Source: Elioraea sp. (GTDB taxonomy: Bacteria; Pseudomonadota; Alphaproteobacteria; Acetobacterales; Acetobacteraceae). From it: a stretch of DNA of 46,498 nt. Position numbers and translations under genes: made by a program. Each line of letters opens with the position of its first letter. Position 1 is the stretch's first letter. Positions 33,579 through 42,094 of the stretch are shown here, one piece after another. The stretch is taken from contig NZ_JALHPR010000030.1 in the NCBI RefSeq assembly GCF_022842375.1, positions 1 through 46,498 of the forward strand, given 5' to 3'. Below the pieces are notes generated by a model, which was given only the letters and a program-made list of their open reading frames with translations, searched no databases and was not told the origin of the DNA.

Positions 33579-34298
33579 CTACTGCCTGATCTGCTCTGGC
33601 GTCACGTCGGCGAAATTCACAAGCGTGCCGAGCATCTGGAGGTAGGCGATCAGCGCATCCATCTCCGTCACCACACCTGCGTTGCCGTCGAACGAGGCCT
33701 GCACCGCCTTCGGATAGCGCGCGGCGAACGCCGTGCCGTCCGCATCCGCGTTGGATTGCGTGGCAAGGTCGGCGCGGGCGTTGGCAATCATCTCGTCGGT
33801 GTAGGGAACGCCGAGTGCCTTCAGCGTGCGGAGATGGTCGGCGATGTTGTCGGTGCGCAACGGCCGGCGCAGGAAGCCGTAGGGCGGCATGATGCTTTCC
33901 GGCACCACGCTGCGCGGATCGACCAGGTGGGCGTACTGCCACTCGTTGCTGTACTTGCCGCCGACGCGGGCGAGATCGGGCCCCGTGCGCTTCGAGCCCC
34001 ACTGGAACGGTCGGTCGTACATGCTTTCCGCCGCGAGCGAGAAATGACCATAGCGCTCGAGCTCGTCACGGAACGGGCGGATCTGCTGGCTGTGGCAGGT
34101 GTAGCAGCCCTCACGAAGATAGATGTTGCGCCCGGCGAGCTCGAGGGGCGTGTAGGGGCGAACCCCCTCGACGCGCTCGATCGTCGTTTCGATCGTGAAC
34201 AGCGGCACGATCTGCACGAGCCCGCCGATCGAGACGGTGAGCAGCGTCAGCACGGCGAGAAGGACGACGTTCTTCTCAATGACTTCATGGCGGATCAT
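33579..34298 (-). CDS. ccoO: cbb3 oxidase monohaem subunit CcoO
   Basis: A 239-aa membrane-anchored cytochrome c. It starts with the typical [20 protein letters not shown] helix (8-27) and the following VQIVPLF. The haem site CYTCH (Cys65, Cys68, His69) is preceded by GRNIYLREG, with a possible methionine ligand in [11 protein letters not shown]. The segment [20 protein letters not shown] is diagnostic. It lies 12 nt after ccoN in the operon. Confidence 0.96.
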   Translation of the reverse strand: MIRHEVIEKNVVLLAVLTLLTVSIGGLVQIVPLFTIETTIERVEGVRPYTPLELAGRNIYLREGCYTCHSQQIRPFRDELERYGHFSLAAESMYDRPFQWGSKRTGPDLARVGGKYSNEWQYAHLVDPRSVVPESIMPPYGFLRRPLRTDNIADHLRTLKALGVPYTDEMIANARADLATQSNADADGTAFAARYPKAVQASFDGNAGVVTEMDALIAYLQMLGTLVNFADVTPEQIRQ

Positions 34299-34310
34299 CG
34301 GTGCCTCCCC

Positions 34311-35795
34311 CTACTCTGCCGCCTGGGCCGCGAGCACAGGCCTGGCTTCGGCCACCTGTTCCGCTCCAGTAATGGTTTTCCAGAGATTGTAGACCATGAT
34401 CAGCGCACCGGTGAGGTAGAGGATGCCTCCCGTCGCGCGGATCACGTAGTAGGGGTGCATCGCCGCGACCGTTTCGATGAACGAGTATTGCAGGAACCCG
34501 TACTCGTCATAGGCGCGCCACATCAGGCCCTGCATGATGCCCGAGACCCACATCGCGGTGATGTAGAGGACGATGCCGAGTGTGGCGATCCAGAAATGCC
34601 ACGCGGCGAGCCTCGACGAGTAGAGCCCGGGCCGTTTCCACAGCACCGGAACGAGGTAGTACAGCGCGCCGAAGGTGATGAACCCGACCCAGCCCATCGC
34701 GCCCGAGTGCACGTGCCCGATCGTCCAGTCGGTGTAGTGGCTGAGCGCGTTCACGGCCTTGATGCTCATCACCGGGCCTTCGAAGGTGCTCATCCCGTAG
34801 AAGGCGACGGAGGTGACGGAGAAGCGCAGGCCCGGGTCGGTGCGGAGTTTGTCCCACGCTCCCGAGAGCGTCATGATGCCGTTGATCATCCCGCCCCAGG
34901 ACGGCATCCACAGCATCACCGAGAAGATCATGCCGAGCGTCTGCGCCCAGTCGGGCAGCGCGGTGTAGTGGAGGTGGTGCGGGCCCGCCCAGATGTAGAG
35001 GAAGATCAGTGACCAGAAATGCACGATCGAGAGCCGGTAGGAGTAGACCGGCCGGTTCGCCTGCTTCGGGATGAAGTAGTACATCATCCCGAGGAAGCCA
35101 GCGGTGAGGAAGAACCCAACCGCGTTGTGGCCATACCACCACTGGATCATCGCATCCTGCACGCCGGCGGGAACGCCGTAGCTCTTCGATCCGCCGAAGC
35201 TCACCGGAAGCTGCAGGTTGTTGCCGATATGCAGCATCGCGATGGTGATGATGAAGGCGAGGTAGAACCAGTTCGCGACGTAGATGTGCGGCTCTTCCCG
35301 CTTCATGATCGTGCCCATGAACACGACCAGGTAGATCACCCACACGACGGTCAGGAACAGGTCGACGTACCATTCCGGCTCGGCATATTCCTTGCCCGAG
35401 CTCACCCCCATGACGTAGCCCAGCGCGGCGAGCACGATGAAGGTCTGGTAGCCGAAGAACAGGAACCAGCCCGCCTCAGGCCCACCGAACAGCCGCGCGC
35501 GGCAGGTCCGCTGCACCACGTAGAGGCTCGTGCCGATGAGCGCGTTGCCGCCGAAGGCGAAGATCACCGCCGAGGTGTGCACCGGGCGGAGGCGCCCGAA
35601 CGTCGTGTATTCGAGGTCGAGGTTCAGCAGCGGAAATGCGAGCTGCCAGGCGATCAGGGTTCCCATCAGGAATCCGACGACGCCCCAGAAAACGGTCGCG
35701 ACCACGAAGGCGCGAACGACATCCTCGACATAATCAGGGGCGCGCGAACGCGTGCGCTCGCCGAACCCAACCACTGTCGCCGAATCCGAGACCAT
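34311..35795 (-). CDS. ccoN: cbb3-type cytochrome c oxidase catalytic subunit CcoN
   Basis: A 494-aa haem-copper oxidase subunit I of type C, the proton-pumping oxygen-reducing core. Visible motifs include [20 protein letters not shown], the [13 protein letters not shown] segment with the CuB histidine and cross-linked tyrosine region, [11 protein letters not shown], and [16 protein letters not shown] with haem-ligand histidines. About 12 membrane helices are present. ATG 35795 was chosen for GGAGGGG about 4-8 nt upstream; the frame continues upstream to 35903 over arginine-rich sequence unlike CcoN. An FNR box lies 70 nt upstream. It heads the ccoNOQPGHIS operon. Confidence 0.96.
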   Translation of the reverse strand: MVSDSATVVGFGERTRSRAPDYVEDVVRAFVVATVFWGVVGFLMGTLIAWQLAFPLLNLDLEYTTFGRLRPVHTSAVIFAFGGNALIGTSLYVVQRTCRARLFGGPEAGWFLFFGYQTFIVLAALGYVMGVSSGKEYAEPEWYVDLFLTVVWVIYLVVFMGTIMKREEPHIYVANWFYLAFIITIAMLHIGNNLQLPVSFGGSKSYGVPAGVQDAMIQWWYGHNAVGFFLTAGFLGMMYYFIPKQANRPVYSYRLSIVHFWSLIFLYIWAGPHHLHYTALPDWAQTLGMIFSVMLWMPSWGGMINGIMTLSGAWDKLRTDPGLRFSVTSVAFYGMSTFEGPVMSIKAVNALSHYTDWTIGHVHSGAMGWVGFITFGALYYLVPVLWKRPGLYSSRLAAWHFWIATLGIVLYITAMWVSGIMQGLMWRAYDEYGFLQYSFIETVAAMHPYYVIRATGGILYLTGALIMVYNLWKTITGAEQVAEARPVLAAQAAE

Positions 35796-35864
35796 GACCC
35801 CTCCGCATCGCTTGCGCGCATCGCTCGCTGCGGCGGAAGGTGCGCGGGCTGCCGCGCCGCAGCA

Positions 35865-35878
35865 TTGACCTGCATCAA
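35865..35878 (-). promoter_or_regulatory. FNR/FixK-type box between ccoN and the DUF2189 gene
   Basis: TTGACCTGCATCAA (reading TTGATGCAGGTCAA toward ccoN) matches the FNR/FixK consensus at 9 of 10 defined positions. It has the same half-sites, TTGAC and ATCAA, as the box at 14615. Its edges are 69 nt from the ccoN ATG and 88 nt from the divergent gene. FNR/FixK activation of ccoNOQP is established in many alphaproteobacteria. No good -10 sequence was found at the position expected for a class II site. Confidence 0.75.
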
Positions 35879-35966
35879 GGTGCCGCAGCAGATTCCGCGT
35901 CACAGAGGGGGACGATAGGGATCACGATGCGGGCGCGATCTCGGCCCGCCATGCTGGAACGGGTGA

Positions 35967-36749
35967 ATGCGCATGACTGACGAGGCCATCCCGGTTTTCG
36001 CCGATGCAACGCCGCGCATCAGGCGTGTGTCCGTCGACCGTCCATGGACCTGGCTCGCCGCCGGCTGGCGCGACATCCTCGCCGCACCCGGTGTCAGCCT
36101 CACCTACGGCGCCCTGATGGTGGCACTCACCTACGTGCTGCTGCTCGTACTGGTCCAAAGCGGGGTGTTCTGGCTCGTGCTGCCGCTCTCGGCCGGGTTC
36201 TTCTTCACGGCCCCGCTGCTCGCGGTCGGGCTCTACGAGACGAGCAGGCGGCTCGGGACCGGCGAGCACGTCAGCCTCGGGGCGGCGTTCGGCGCGTACA
36301 AGCGCAACGGCACGCAATTGTCCTACATGGGCGTCATCCTCGGCCTGTTCCATCTCGGCTGGATCAGGGTCGCGACGCTGATCTTCGCGCTGTTCTTCGG
36401 CCTCGGCTTCAACCCGGCCTGGGAGAACCTGATCCTGCGGCTGATGGCGCCGAGCGCGATCCCCTTCTGGGCACTCGGCACGGCGGTGGGCGCGGTGCTC
36501 GCGGCGCTGGTGTTCGCGATCTCGGCCATCTCGATCCCGATGCTGCTCGACCGCGACGTGAACGTGTTCACCGCGGTCGCGACCTCCTTCACCGCGGTGC
36601 GCGAGAACTGGGCGCCGATGACGCTCTGGGCAGGGCTGATCGTGGTGTTCACCGGCTTCGGGCTGATCCCGCTGTTCCTGGGCCTCGCCGTCACCATGCC
36701 GCTCGTCGGGCACGCGACGTGGCATGCCTACAAGGACATCGTGGAGTAG
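35967..36749 (+). CDS. DUF2189 family membrane protein
   Basis: A 260-aa integral membrane protein with about six helices (for example GVSLTYGALMVALTYVLLLV and LIVVFTGFGLIPLFLGLAVT). The start RRVSVDRPWTWLAAGWRDIL and the end MPLVGHATWHAYKDIVE fit DUF2189. Its function is not established, but its position divergent from ccoN and across a shared FNR box suggests a link to respiratory metabolism. ATG 35967 and ATG 35973 are both possible starts; neither has a strong ribosome site. A bidirectional hairpin follows it. Confidence 0.82.
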   Translation: MRMTDEAIPVFADATPRIRRVSVDRPWTWLAAGWRDILAAPGVSLTYGALMVALTYVLLLVLVQSGVFWLVLPLSAGFFFTAPLLAVGLYETSRRLGTGEHVSLGAAFGAYKRNGTQLSYMGVILGLFHLGWIRVATLIFALFFGLGFNPAWENLILRLMAPSAIPFWALGTAVGAVLAALVFAISAISIPMLLDRDVNVFTAVATSFTAVRENWAPMTLWAGLIVVFTGFGLIPLFLGLAVTMPLVGHATWHAYKDIVE

Positions 36750-36750
36750 A

Positions 36751-36774
36751 GCGCCGCGCCGGGCGACGCGGCGC
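36751..36774. terminator. Bidirectional GC hairpin terminator
   Basis: GCGCCGCG (36751-36758), an 8-nt loop and CGCGGCGC (36767-36774) form a perfect 8-bp stem between two convergent genes. It fills the 27-nt gap between their stop codons. It lacks a long T-tract, but its symmetry and position make a shared terminator likely. Confidence 0.5.
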
Positions 36775-36776
36775 GT

Positions 36777-37514
36777 TCAGGCAAGGCCCGCCGCGCGCAG
36801 CGCAAGAACGCCGAGCACGGTGGCATTGAGCAGCAGCAGCGGCACCGCCATCACCCTGAGCGCCGGGGCGAAGCGACGCCCGAAGAACGCGCCGGCAACA
36901 CCGACGCCGATCAGCGCTGGAGCGGTGCCGAGCGCGAAGGCCGCCATGCCGAGAGCCGCACCGAGCGCCGATCCGGAGGCAGCGGCAGCCGCGATCGCGC
37001 CATAGAGCAGCCCGCAGGGCAGGAACCCGAGCAGCAGGCCGAGCGCATAGCCGCGAATGCCGGCCGGGTTGGCGAGCAGCGGTGCCGCACGCCGCGTCAC
37101 CGCGTCTGTGAAGCGGCGTGGCGGGCCGATGCGCGGCACCAGTGCCGCGACCTGTCCGAAGGCCTGGGCCAGCATCAGCACGGCCCCGACCGCCAGCAGC
37201 ACAGCGAGCACGCCGCGCTGCCCCGCCCCGTGCACCGCGAGGCCCGACGCGAAGCCGGCCGCGGCGCCAAGCGCGACATAGGTCGTCATCCGCCCGACGT
37301 GGTAGGGAAGCAGCGCACCGCCCGAGAGGCGGGAGAGTCCAGGCCGTGCCGCAAGCCCCGCCGTCACCTGCCCCAGCACGAACGGCCCGCACATGCCGAC
37401 GCAATGCGTGGCACTGCCGGCGAGCCCGGCGAGGAACAGCGCGGCGGCGAGCGCGACGACGCCGTCGGCGCCAAGCGCCGTCAGGTCATGCAGGCAATTC
37501 GCGAGCGTCTCCAC
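36777..37514 (-). CDS. TauE/SafE-like (UreH/DsbD-type) membrane protein
   Basis: A 245-aa protein with about six membrane helices of the TauE/SafE (DsbD_2-like) group. The cysteine motifs are HCVGMCGPFVLG (about 37-48) and GFLPCGLLYGAIA (about 160-172), as in homologues often placed beside cbb3 oxidase genes. For those a role in copper or thiol-redox supply to the oxidase has been proposed, but it is not established. There is no signal for sulfite export. It is transcribed toward the DUF2189 gene, upstream of the cco region. ATG 37514 has no strong ribosome site. Confidence 0.85.
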   Translation of the reverse strand: METLANCLHDLTALGADGVVALAAALFLAGLAGSATHCVGMCGPFVLGQVTAGLAARPGLSRLSGGALLPYHVGRMTTYVALGAAAGFASGLAVHGAGQRGVLAVLLAVGAVLMLAQAFGQVAALVPRIGPPRRFTDAVTRRAAPLLANPAGIRGYALGLLLGFLPCGLLYGAIAAAAASGSALGAALGMAAFALGTAPALIGVGVAGAFFGRRFAPALRVMAVPLLLLNATVLGVLALRAAGLA

Positions 37515-37572
37515 GCGCCCGAGTATAGGACCCCAGCGCCGGCACGACGAGGCGCGTCACGGCATGCGCAGC

Positions 37573-38007
37573 TCAGGCGTTCCCGGCGACGAAGGCGCGG
37601 AGGCTTTCGGCCTCCTGCTCGACATCGGCGATGCGCCGCTTCACCACGTCGCCGATCGAGACAAACCCGACGAGCTTGCCCTCATGCATCACCGGCAGGT
37701 GGCGGATACGCCGGTCCGTCATCGTCGCGAGCACCTTGTCGACCGTATCGGCCGGACAGCCATAGACGATCTCGCGCGTCATCACGGCACTGGCGGTGAG
37801 CGAGAGCGCGGCCGCGCCGTGGGCCGCGATCGCGCGCACGATGTCGCGCTCGGAGAGGATGCCGAGCACGTCGGCTCCCGCCCCGCGTACCAGCACCGCG
37901 CCGATGCGGTGCTGCGTCAGCAGTGTCGAGACGGCGGCAAGCGTATCGTCCGGCCGGGCCGAGACGATCTCGTGGCCCTTGTGGTCGAGGATCGCAGCGA
38001 CGGTCAT
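37573..38007 (-). CDS. Tandem CBS-domain protein
   Basis: A 144-aa protein made of two CBS domains (about 8-65 and 75-132), with motifs IGAVLVRGAGADVLGILSER and DRRIRHLPVMHEGKLVGFVS. Stand-alone CBS pairs bind adenine nucleotides or similar ligands and regulate partner proteins. The ATG at 38007 has GGGAGG about 6 nt upstream. It lies 58 nt upstream of the TauE/SafE-like gene on the same strand and may be cotranscribed with it. Upstream is the long dyad-rich intergenic region. Confidence 0.9.
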   Translation of the reverse strand: MTVAAILDHKGHEIVSARPDDTLAAVSTLLTQHRIGAVLVRGAGADVLGILSERDIVRAIAAHGAAALSLTASAVMTREIVYGCPADTVDKVLATMTDRRIRHLPVMHEGKLVGFVSIGDVVKRRIADVEQEAESLRAFVAGNA

Positions 38008-38058
38008 GGGCACCTCCCTGTCCGGGCGGGCGACACCGCCGTGGAGGCGGTCGCCCCT

Positions 38059-38153
38059 CAAGGTTGTGAGCAAACACCCTCCGCAACCTTGGGCGCAACC
38101 GGGCAGGTGTGCAGGTGCACACTGGACGGCCGAGCGCTCACGCGGGCGTGAGC
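38059..38153. promoter_or_regulatory. Cluster of three inverted repeats in a 314-bp divergent region
   Basis: The gap 38008-38321 separates the CBS gene (minus) from the fourth TRAP operon (plus) and is the longest gene-free stretch here. It holds three perfect dyads: CAAGGTTG/CAACCTTG (38059-38066 and 38084-38091, 17-nt loop), GTGTGCA-GG-TGCACAC (38107-38122) and GCTCACGC-GG-GCGTGAGC (38136-38153). They could be operators or a structured 5' leader. No open frame with a family signature and no known riboswitch core was recognised. The remaining 168 nt before the TRAP gene show only its ribosome site. Confidence 0.5.
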
Positions 38154-38321
38154 CAGCGAACACTGCCGCAGCAACGCTGCCCAAAAACCGCGCAGCGCTC
38201 AGCCAGGCTGCCGCAACCAGGGGCGACGTGCTCGCAGTCGCCACGCCAAACGCAGCGCCTGGCGCGCTGGCACAGGGGTTGCTGATGGCGGGCAAATCAT
38301 CCTCACAGGGGAGCCTCAGCG

Positions 38322-39410
38322 ATGCAGCGACGCCGTTTCATGGCCACCACAGCGCTCGGCGGTGCCGGGGCGATCGCCGCACCCGCCGTGGTCACGGCGC
38401 AGAGCGCCATCACCTGGCGGATGACGAGCTTCTACGGCCCCAACGCGGCGTTCTATTCGACGGGCCCCGGCAGCGCGAAGGACCTGATCGAGCGCATCCA
38501 GGCGATGTCGAACGGCCGGCTGCGCATCCAGTTCTTCGGCGCCGGCGAGCTGATCCCCGCCGCCGAGGGCTTCGATGCGGTGAGCTCGGGCATCGTCGAG
38601 TGCAACTACGCCAACGCCTTCTTCTGGACGGGCAAGAGCTTCGCCGCGCAGTACTTCACCGCCGTTCCCTTCGGCCTGAACTTCCAGGGGCTCAACGGCT
38701 GGATGTATGACGGCGGCGGCATCGGCCTCTGGCGCGAGGTGTATGACCGTTTCAATCTCGTGCCGTTCCTCTGCGGCAACACGGGCGTGCAGATGACCGG
38801 CTGGTTCCGCCGTCCGATCGAGACGGCCGAGGATTTCCGCGGCCTCAAGATGCGCATCCCCGGCCTCGCCGGCCGCGTCTACCAGGCGCTCGGCGTCGAT
38901 GTGCGGCTGTTGCCGGCGGGCGAGATCTTCCCCGCGCTCGAGCGCGGCGTGATCGATGCCGCCGAATTCGTCGGGCCCTTCCTCGATCGCCAGCTCGGCC
39001 TGCAGCGGGTCGCCAAGAACTACTACACCACCGGCTGGCACGAGACGGCGACGGCGTCGGAGCTGATCGTCAACAAGGCCGCCTGGGCACGCCTGCCGAA
39101 TGACCTGAAGGCGATCGTCGAGAACGCCACCGCTGCGTGCAACGTGATCTCCGAGGCGTGGTGCCAGAAGAACAACGCCGAGGCGATGGAGGATCTCATC
39201 AGGAACCAGGGCGTGACGGCACGCGAGCTGCCCGATGCCGTGGTCGCCCGCCTCCGCACCGAGACGACGAAGGTGCTCGACGAAGCCTCCGCCCGCGACC
39301 CCATCGTCAAGCGCGTGGCCGACAGCTTCTTCGCCTACAAGGCAAGGTACGACCAGTGGGCCGCCTTCAGCGAGGTGCCCTACCACACCAAGATCCGCCC
39401 GGCAGGCTGA
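38322..39410 (+). CDS. TRAP transporter substrate-binding protein DctP family (TRAP system 4)
   Basis: A 362-aa periplasmic binding protein with a twin-arginine leader (MQRRRFMATTALGGAGAIAA) ending at TAQS. The pattern is TakP-like: RIQFFGAGELIPAAEGFDAV, FRGLKMRIPGLAGRVYQALG with the carboxylate-binding arginine, EIFPALERGVIDAAEFVGP and TTGWHETATASELIVNK. It resembles the protein at 11463 along its whole length. GGGGAG 8 nt upstream sets ATG 38322. DctQ begins 8 nt after the stop. A 2-oxoacid or hydroxyacid ligand is plausible from TakP but not proven. Confidence 0.92.
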   Translation: MQRRRFMATTALGGAGAIAAPAVVTAQSAITWRMTSFYGPNAAFYSTGPGSAKDLIERIQAMSNGRLRIQFFGAGELIPAAEGFDAVSSGIVECNYANAFFWTGKSFAAQYFTAVPFGLNFQGLNGWMYDGGGIGLWREVYDRFNLVPFLCGNTGVQMTGWFRRPIETAEDFRGLKMRIPGLAGRVYQALGVDVRLLPAGEIFPALERGVIDAAEFVGPFLDRQLGLQRVAKNYYTTGWHETATASELIVNKAAWARLPNDLKAIVENATAACNVISEAWCQKNNAEAMEDLIRNQGVTARELPDAVVARLRTETTKVLDEASARDPIVKRVADSFFAYKARYDQWAAFSEVPYHTKIRPAG

Positions 39411-39418
39411 GCCTCACG

Positions 39419-39913
39419 ATGGAGCGCGCCGCACGCGCGATCGACGACGCGGTCGACCTGATCGGCCGCGTCGCCGCCTGGTTCTGTTTCGGCCTCGTGC
39501 TCGTGATGGCTGGCAACGTGCTGGCGCGCTACGGGTTCTCGGCCGGCACGGTCTGGGCGCAGGAGCTCGAGTGGCACCTGATGTCGCCGATCGCGCTGAT
39601 CGGCATGAGCTACGCGCTCCGCCACGGCGAACATGTGCGGGTGGATGTTCTCTATGCCCGCTTCGCACCGCGCACGCAGGCGGTCGTCGACATCCTCTCG
39701 GCGTTCGCCGCCATCGTCGTCGCCGCCCTCATCATCCATTTCTCGATGCGCTACGTCGGCCAATCCTTTGCTCAGGGAGAGGGCAGCGCCAACCCTGGCG
39801 GCATCCCGTATCGCTGGGCCTTGAAGGCGCTGATCCCTGTCGGCTTCGCGCTGCTCGCGCTGCAATCGCTGGCCTCCCTACTGCACGCCGCGATCCGCCT
39901 CCGCACCGCCTGA
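39419..39913 (+). CDS. TRAP transporter small permease subunit DctQ (TRAP system 4)
   Basis: A 164-aa four-helix membrane protein (segments about 16-38, 53-67, 88-110, 135-157). The DctQ pattern appears as VWAQELEWHLMSPIALIGMS and YALRHGEHVRVDVLY. ATG 39419 lies 8 nt after the binding-protein stop; the ribosome site is weak, which fits coupling to upstream translation. DctM begins 24 nt after its stop. Confidence 0.9.
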   Translation: MERAARAIDDAVDLIGRVAAWFCFGLVLVMAGNVLARYGFSAGTVWAQELEWHLMSPIALIGMSYALRHGEHVRVDVLYARFAPRTQAVVDILSAFAAIVVAALIIHFSMRYVGQSFAQGEGSANPGGIPYRWALKALIPVGFALLALQSLASLLHAAIRLRTA

Positions 39914-39937
39914 TCCCGAGAGCGCCGGACACGACAC

Positions 39938-41263
39938 ATGCCGATCACCGAGATCTATGCGCTCGCCATGCTGGGCAGCTTCTTCGTGCTGCTCATGGCG
40001 GGCGTTCCCGTGGCGCTCACGCTTGCCATCTCAGGCTTCTTCTGGGGCTGGCTCGGCTTCGGCCCGCTGCTGTTCAACCTGCTGCCGCACCGCATCTTCG
40101 GCGTCGTCTCGAACTACACGCTGCTGGCCATCCCGCTGTTCGTGTTCATGGGGGTGATGCTCGAGAAAAGCCGCATGGCCGAGGACCTGATGGACGTGGT
40201 CGGCCGGCTTGCGGGCAACCTGCGCGGGGGGCTTGGCCTTGGCATCGTCCTCGTCGGCGTGCTGATGGGCGCGACCACGGGCATCGTCGGCGCGACGGTG
40301 ATCACGCTCGGGCTTCTCACGCTGCCCAACCTGCTGCGCCGCGGCTATGACCCGGGCTTCTCCTGCGGCGTGATCTGCGCCTCGGGAACGCTCGGGCAGA
40401 TCATCCCGCCATCGCTGATCCTGATCCTGCTGGCCGATATCCTGAACCTCTCCGTCGGCACGCTGTTCGCCGCGGCAATGGTTCCGGGCCTGATGCTCGC
40501 GGGGATCTACTGCGTCTACATCATCGTGCTCGGCATGCTGAGGCCCGCGATGGTGCCGGCCGTGCCGGCGGAGGAGCGGGCGCTGACCTCGAACCGCGAG
40601 CTCATCGTCAAGCTGTTCAAGGTGGTCGCGCCGCCGCTCGGCCTCGTCGGTGCCGTGCTTGGAAGCATCATCGGCGGCGTTGCCGCGCCGACCGAGGCCG
40701 CGAGCATGGGCGCGCTGGGCGCAATCGTCGTCACCGCGCTCGGCCAGCGCTTCACCTGGCGGGTGCTGAAGGAGACGGTCCAGACCACCTCGCGCATCAC
40801 CGCGATGATGATGTTCATCCTGATGTGCGCGCAGGTGTTCGCCCTCTCCTTCCGCGGCCTGCAGGGCGAGCGGCTGGTCGAGGACATGTTCGCCTTCCTG
40901 CCGGGCGGGGTCGGCGCCGACATCTGGTTCATGATGCTGATCATCTTCGTGCTCGGCTTCTTCATCGAGTGGATCGAGATCAGCTACATCGCCGTGCCGC
41001 TGTTCCTGCCGGTGCTGCTGAAGGCCGATGTCGACCTCGTCTGGATTGCGACGCTGATCTGCGTGAACCTGCAGACGTCGTTCCTGACGCCACCCTTCGG
41101 CTGGGCGCTGTTCTTCCTCCGCTCCGTCGCCCCGGCCGAGATCGCCACGGGGCAGATCTACCGCGGCGTGATCCCCTTCATCGCGCTGCAGGGGGTAATG
41201 CTGGTTCTGGTCTACGCCTTCCCGGGCCTCGCCACCTGGCTGCCGCGCGCGATCGGCTGGTAG
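39938..41263 (+). CDS. TRAP transporter large permease subunit DctM (TRAP system 4)
   Basis: A 441-aa membrane protein with DctM motifs LLAIPLFVFMGVMLEKSRMA, GATTGIVGATVITLGLLTLP, GVICASGTLGQIIPPSLILI and SFLTPPFGWALFFLRS. The FFIEWIEISYIAVPLFLP segment places it in the same branch as the DctM at 13205. It ends with a 52-nt convergent overlap with the nitrilase-family gene. With the two preceding genes it forms a complete P-Q-M operon. Confidence 0.93.
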   Translation: MPITEIYALAMLGSFFVLLMAGVPVALTLAISGFFWGWLGFGPLLFNLLPHRIFGVVSNYTLLAIPLFVFMGVMLEKSRMAEDLMDVVGRLAGNLRGGLGLGIVLVGVLMGATTGIVGATVITLGLLTLPNLLRRGYDPGFSCGVICASGTLGQIIPPSLILILLADILNLSVGTLFAAAMVPGLMLAGIYCVYIIVLGMLRPAMVPAVPAEERALTSNRELIVKLFKVVAPPLGLVGAVLGSIIGGVAAPTEAASMGALGAIVVTALGQRFTWRVLKETVQTTSRITAMMMFILMCAQVFALSFRGLQGERLVEDMFAFLPGGVGADIWFMMLIIFVLGFFIEWIEISYIAVPLFLPVLLKADVDLVWIATLICVNLQTSFLTPPFGWALFFLRSVAPAEIATGQIYRGVIPFIALQGVMLVLVYAFPGLATWLPRAIGW

Positions 41264-42090
41264 GCGCCGGCCGCCACGTCCTCGCGAAGCAACGACAGGA
41301 AGGGCCGCGCCGCGCGGGCGGCCACGATCGTCGCGGGATCGAGATCGACGATCACGAGGCCGCCGCCCTTGCCCGCCATGGTGAGCATCGCGCCGTCAGC
41401 CCCGATCGCACAGCTCTCACCCTCATGGCGAACCGTGACCTCCCCGACACGTTCCTCCCCCGCGCGGCAGGCGGCGAGAACGGCAACGCCGTTGGCCTTC
41501 GCATGGGTGCGCAGCTCCGCCGCGAACAGCCCCGGCGCATCGCCGCCAGGTCCGCCGACGGGAACGAGCACGATGTCGGCGCCGAGGTGCCGCAGCGCCC
41601 GCCAGCATTCGGGAAAGCGCCGGTCGAAGCAGACCAGCGCGCCGAGCGTGAGGCCGCGCCATCGGTGCACGACGGGGGCCGGCCCGGGCACGAAATGATC
41701 AGGCTCGCCGAAACCTTCCCGCGCTGGCGGCAGATGTAGCTTCGCGGCAAAGGGCCAAGCCGTGCCGGCGCCATCCTCGGCCGCCACGATCGCTCCCGCC
41801 GCGTCGATCAGCACCGCGGCGTTGAACACGCTGCCGCCATGCTGGAGCGGCAGCGGCAGCATCACAGCGATGTGCCTCTCCGCCGCGCAAGCGCGGACGG
41901 CAGCCATCAAGGCACCGTCGATCGCCTCGGCACGCGCGCCGATCGCGGGCGGTGCGGCGCCGACCAGCCACGGCACCGGGGCAAGCTCCGGCAGCAGGAC
42001 GAGATCGGCGCCCGCATCCGCCGCGAGCCCGATCGTGTCGAGGGTCGCGGCCGGGGAACCAGCCGCGCTGCTCGCCGCCAGCCGGATCAC
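41212..42090 (-). CDS. Carbon-nitrogen hydrolase (nitrilase superfamily)
   Basis: A 292-aa cytoplasmic amidase or related enzyme. The catalytic triad is complete: Glu35 (LVLLPEL), Lys117 (AAKLHLPPA) and Cys154 (GALVCFDRRFPE). The Cys-Phe-Asp-Arg-Arg-Phe-Pro-Glu context resembles aliphatic amidase and N-carbamoyl amidohydrolase branches; the substrate is unknown. The GTG start at 42090 lies 4 nt after the stop of the binding-protein gene upstream, so the two are probably cotranscribed. The last 52 nt overlap the DctM gene on the other strand. Confidence 0.87.
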   Translation of the reverse strand: MIRLAASSAAGSPAATLDTIGLAADAGADLVLLPELAPVPWLVGAAPPAIGARAEAIDGALMAAVRACAAERHIAVMLPLPLQHGGSVFNAAVLIDAAGAIVAAEDGAGTAWPFAAKLHLPPAREGFGEPDHFVPGPAPVVHRWRGLTLGALVCFDRRFPECWRALRHLGADIVLVPVGGPGGDAPGLFAAELRTHAKANGVAVLAACRAGEERVGEVTVRHEGESCAIGADGAMLTMAGKGGGLVIVDLDPATIVAARAARPFLSLLREDVAAGAYQPIARGSQVARPGKA

Positions 42091-42094
42091 ACGC

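Noticed and set aside
35830-35842. A class II -10 element for the ccoN FNR box
   Set aside because: The sequence at the expected place reads CACCTT, a poor -10. The box is kept but the transcription start is left open.
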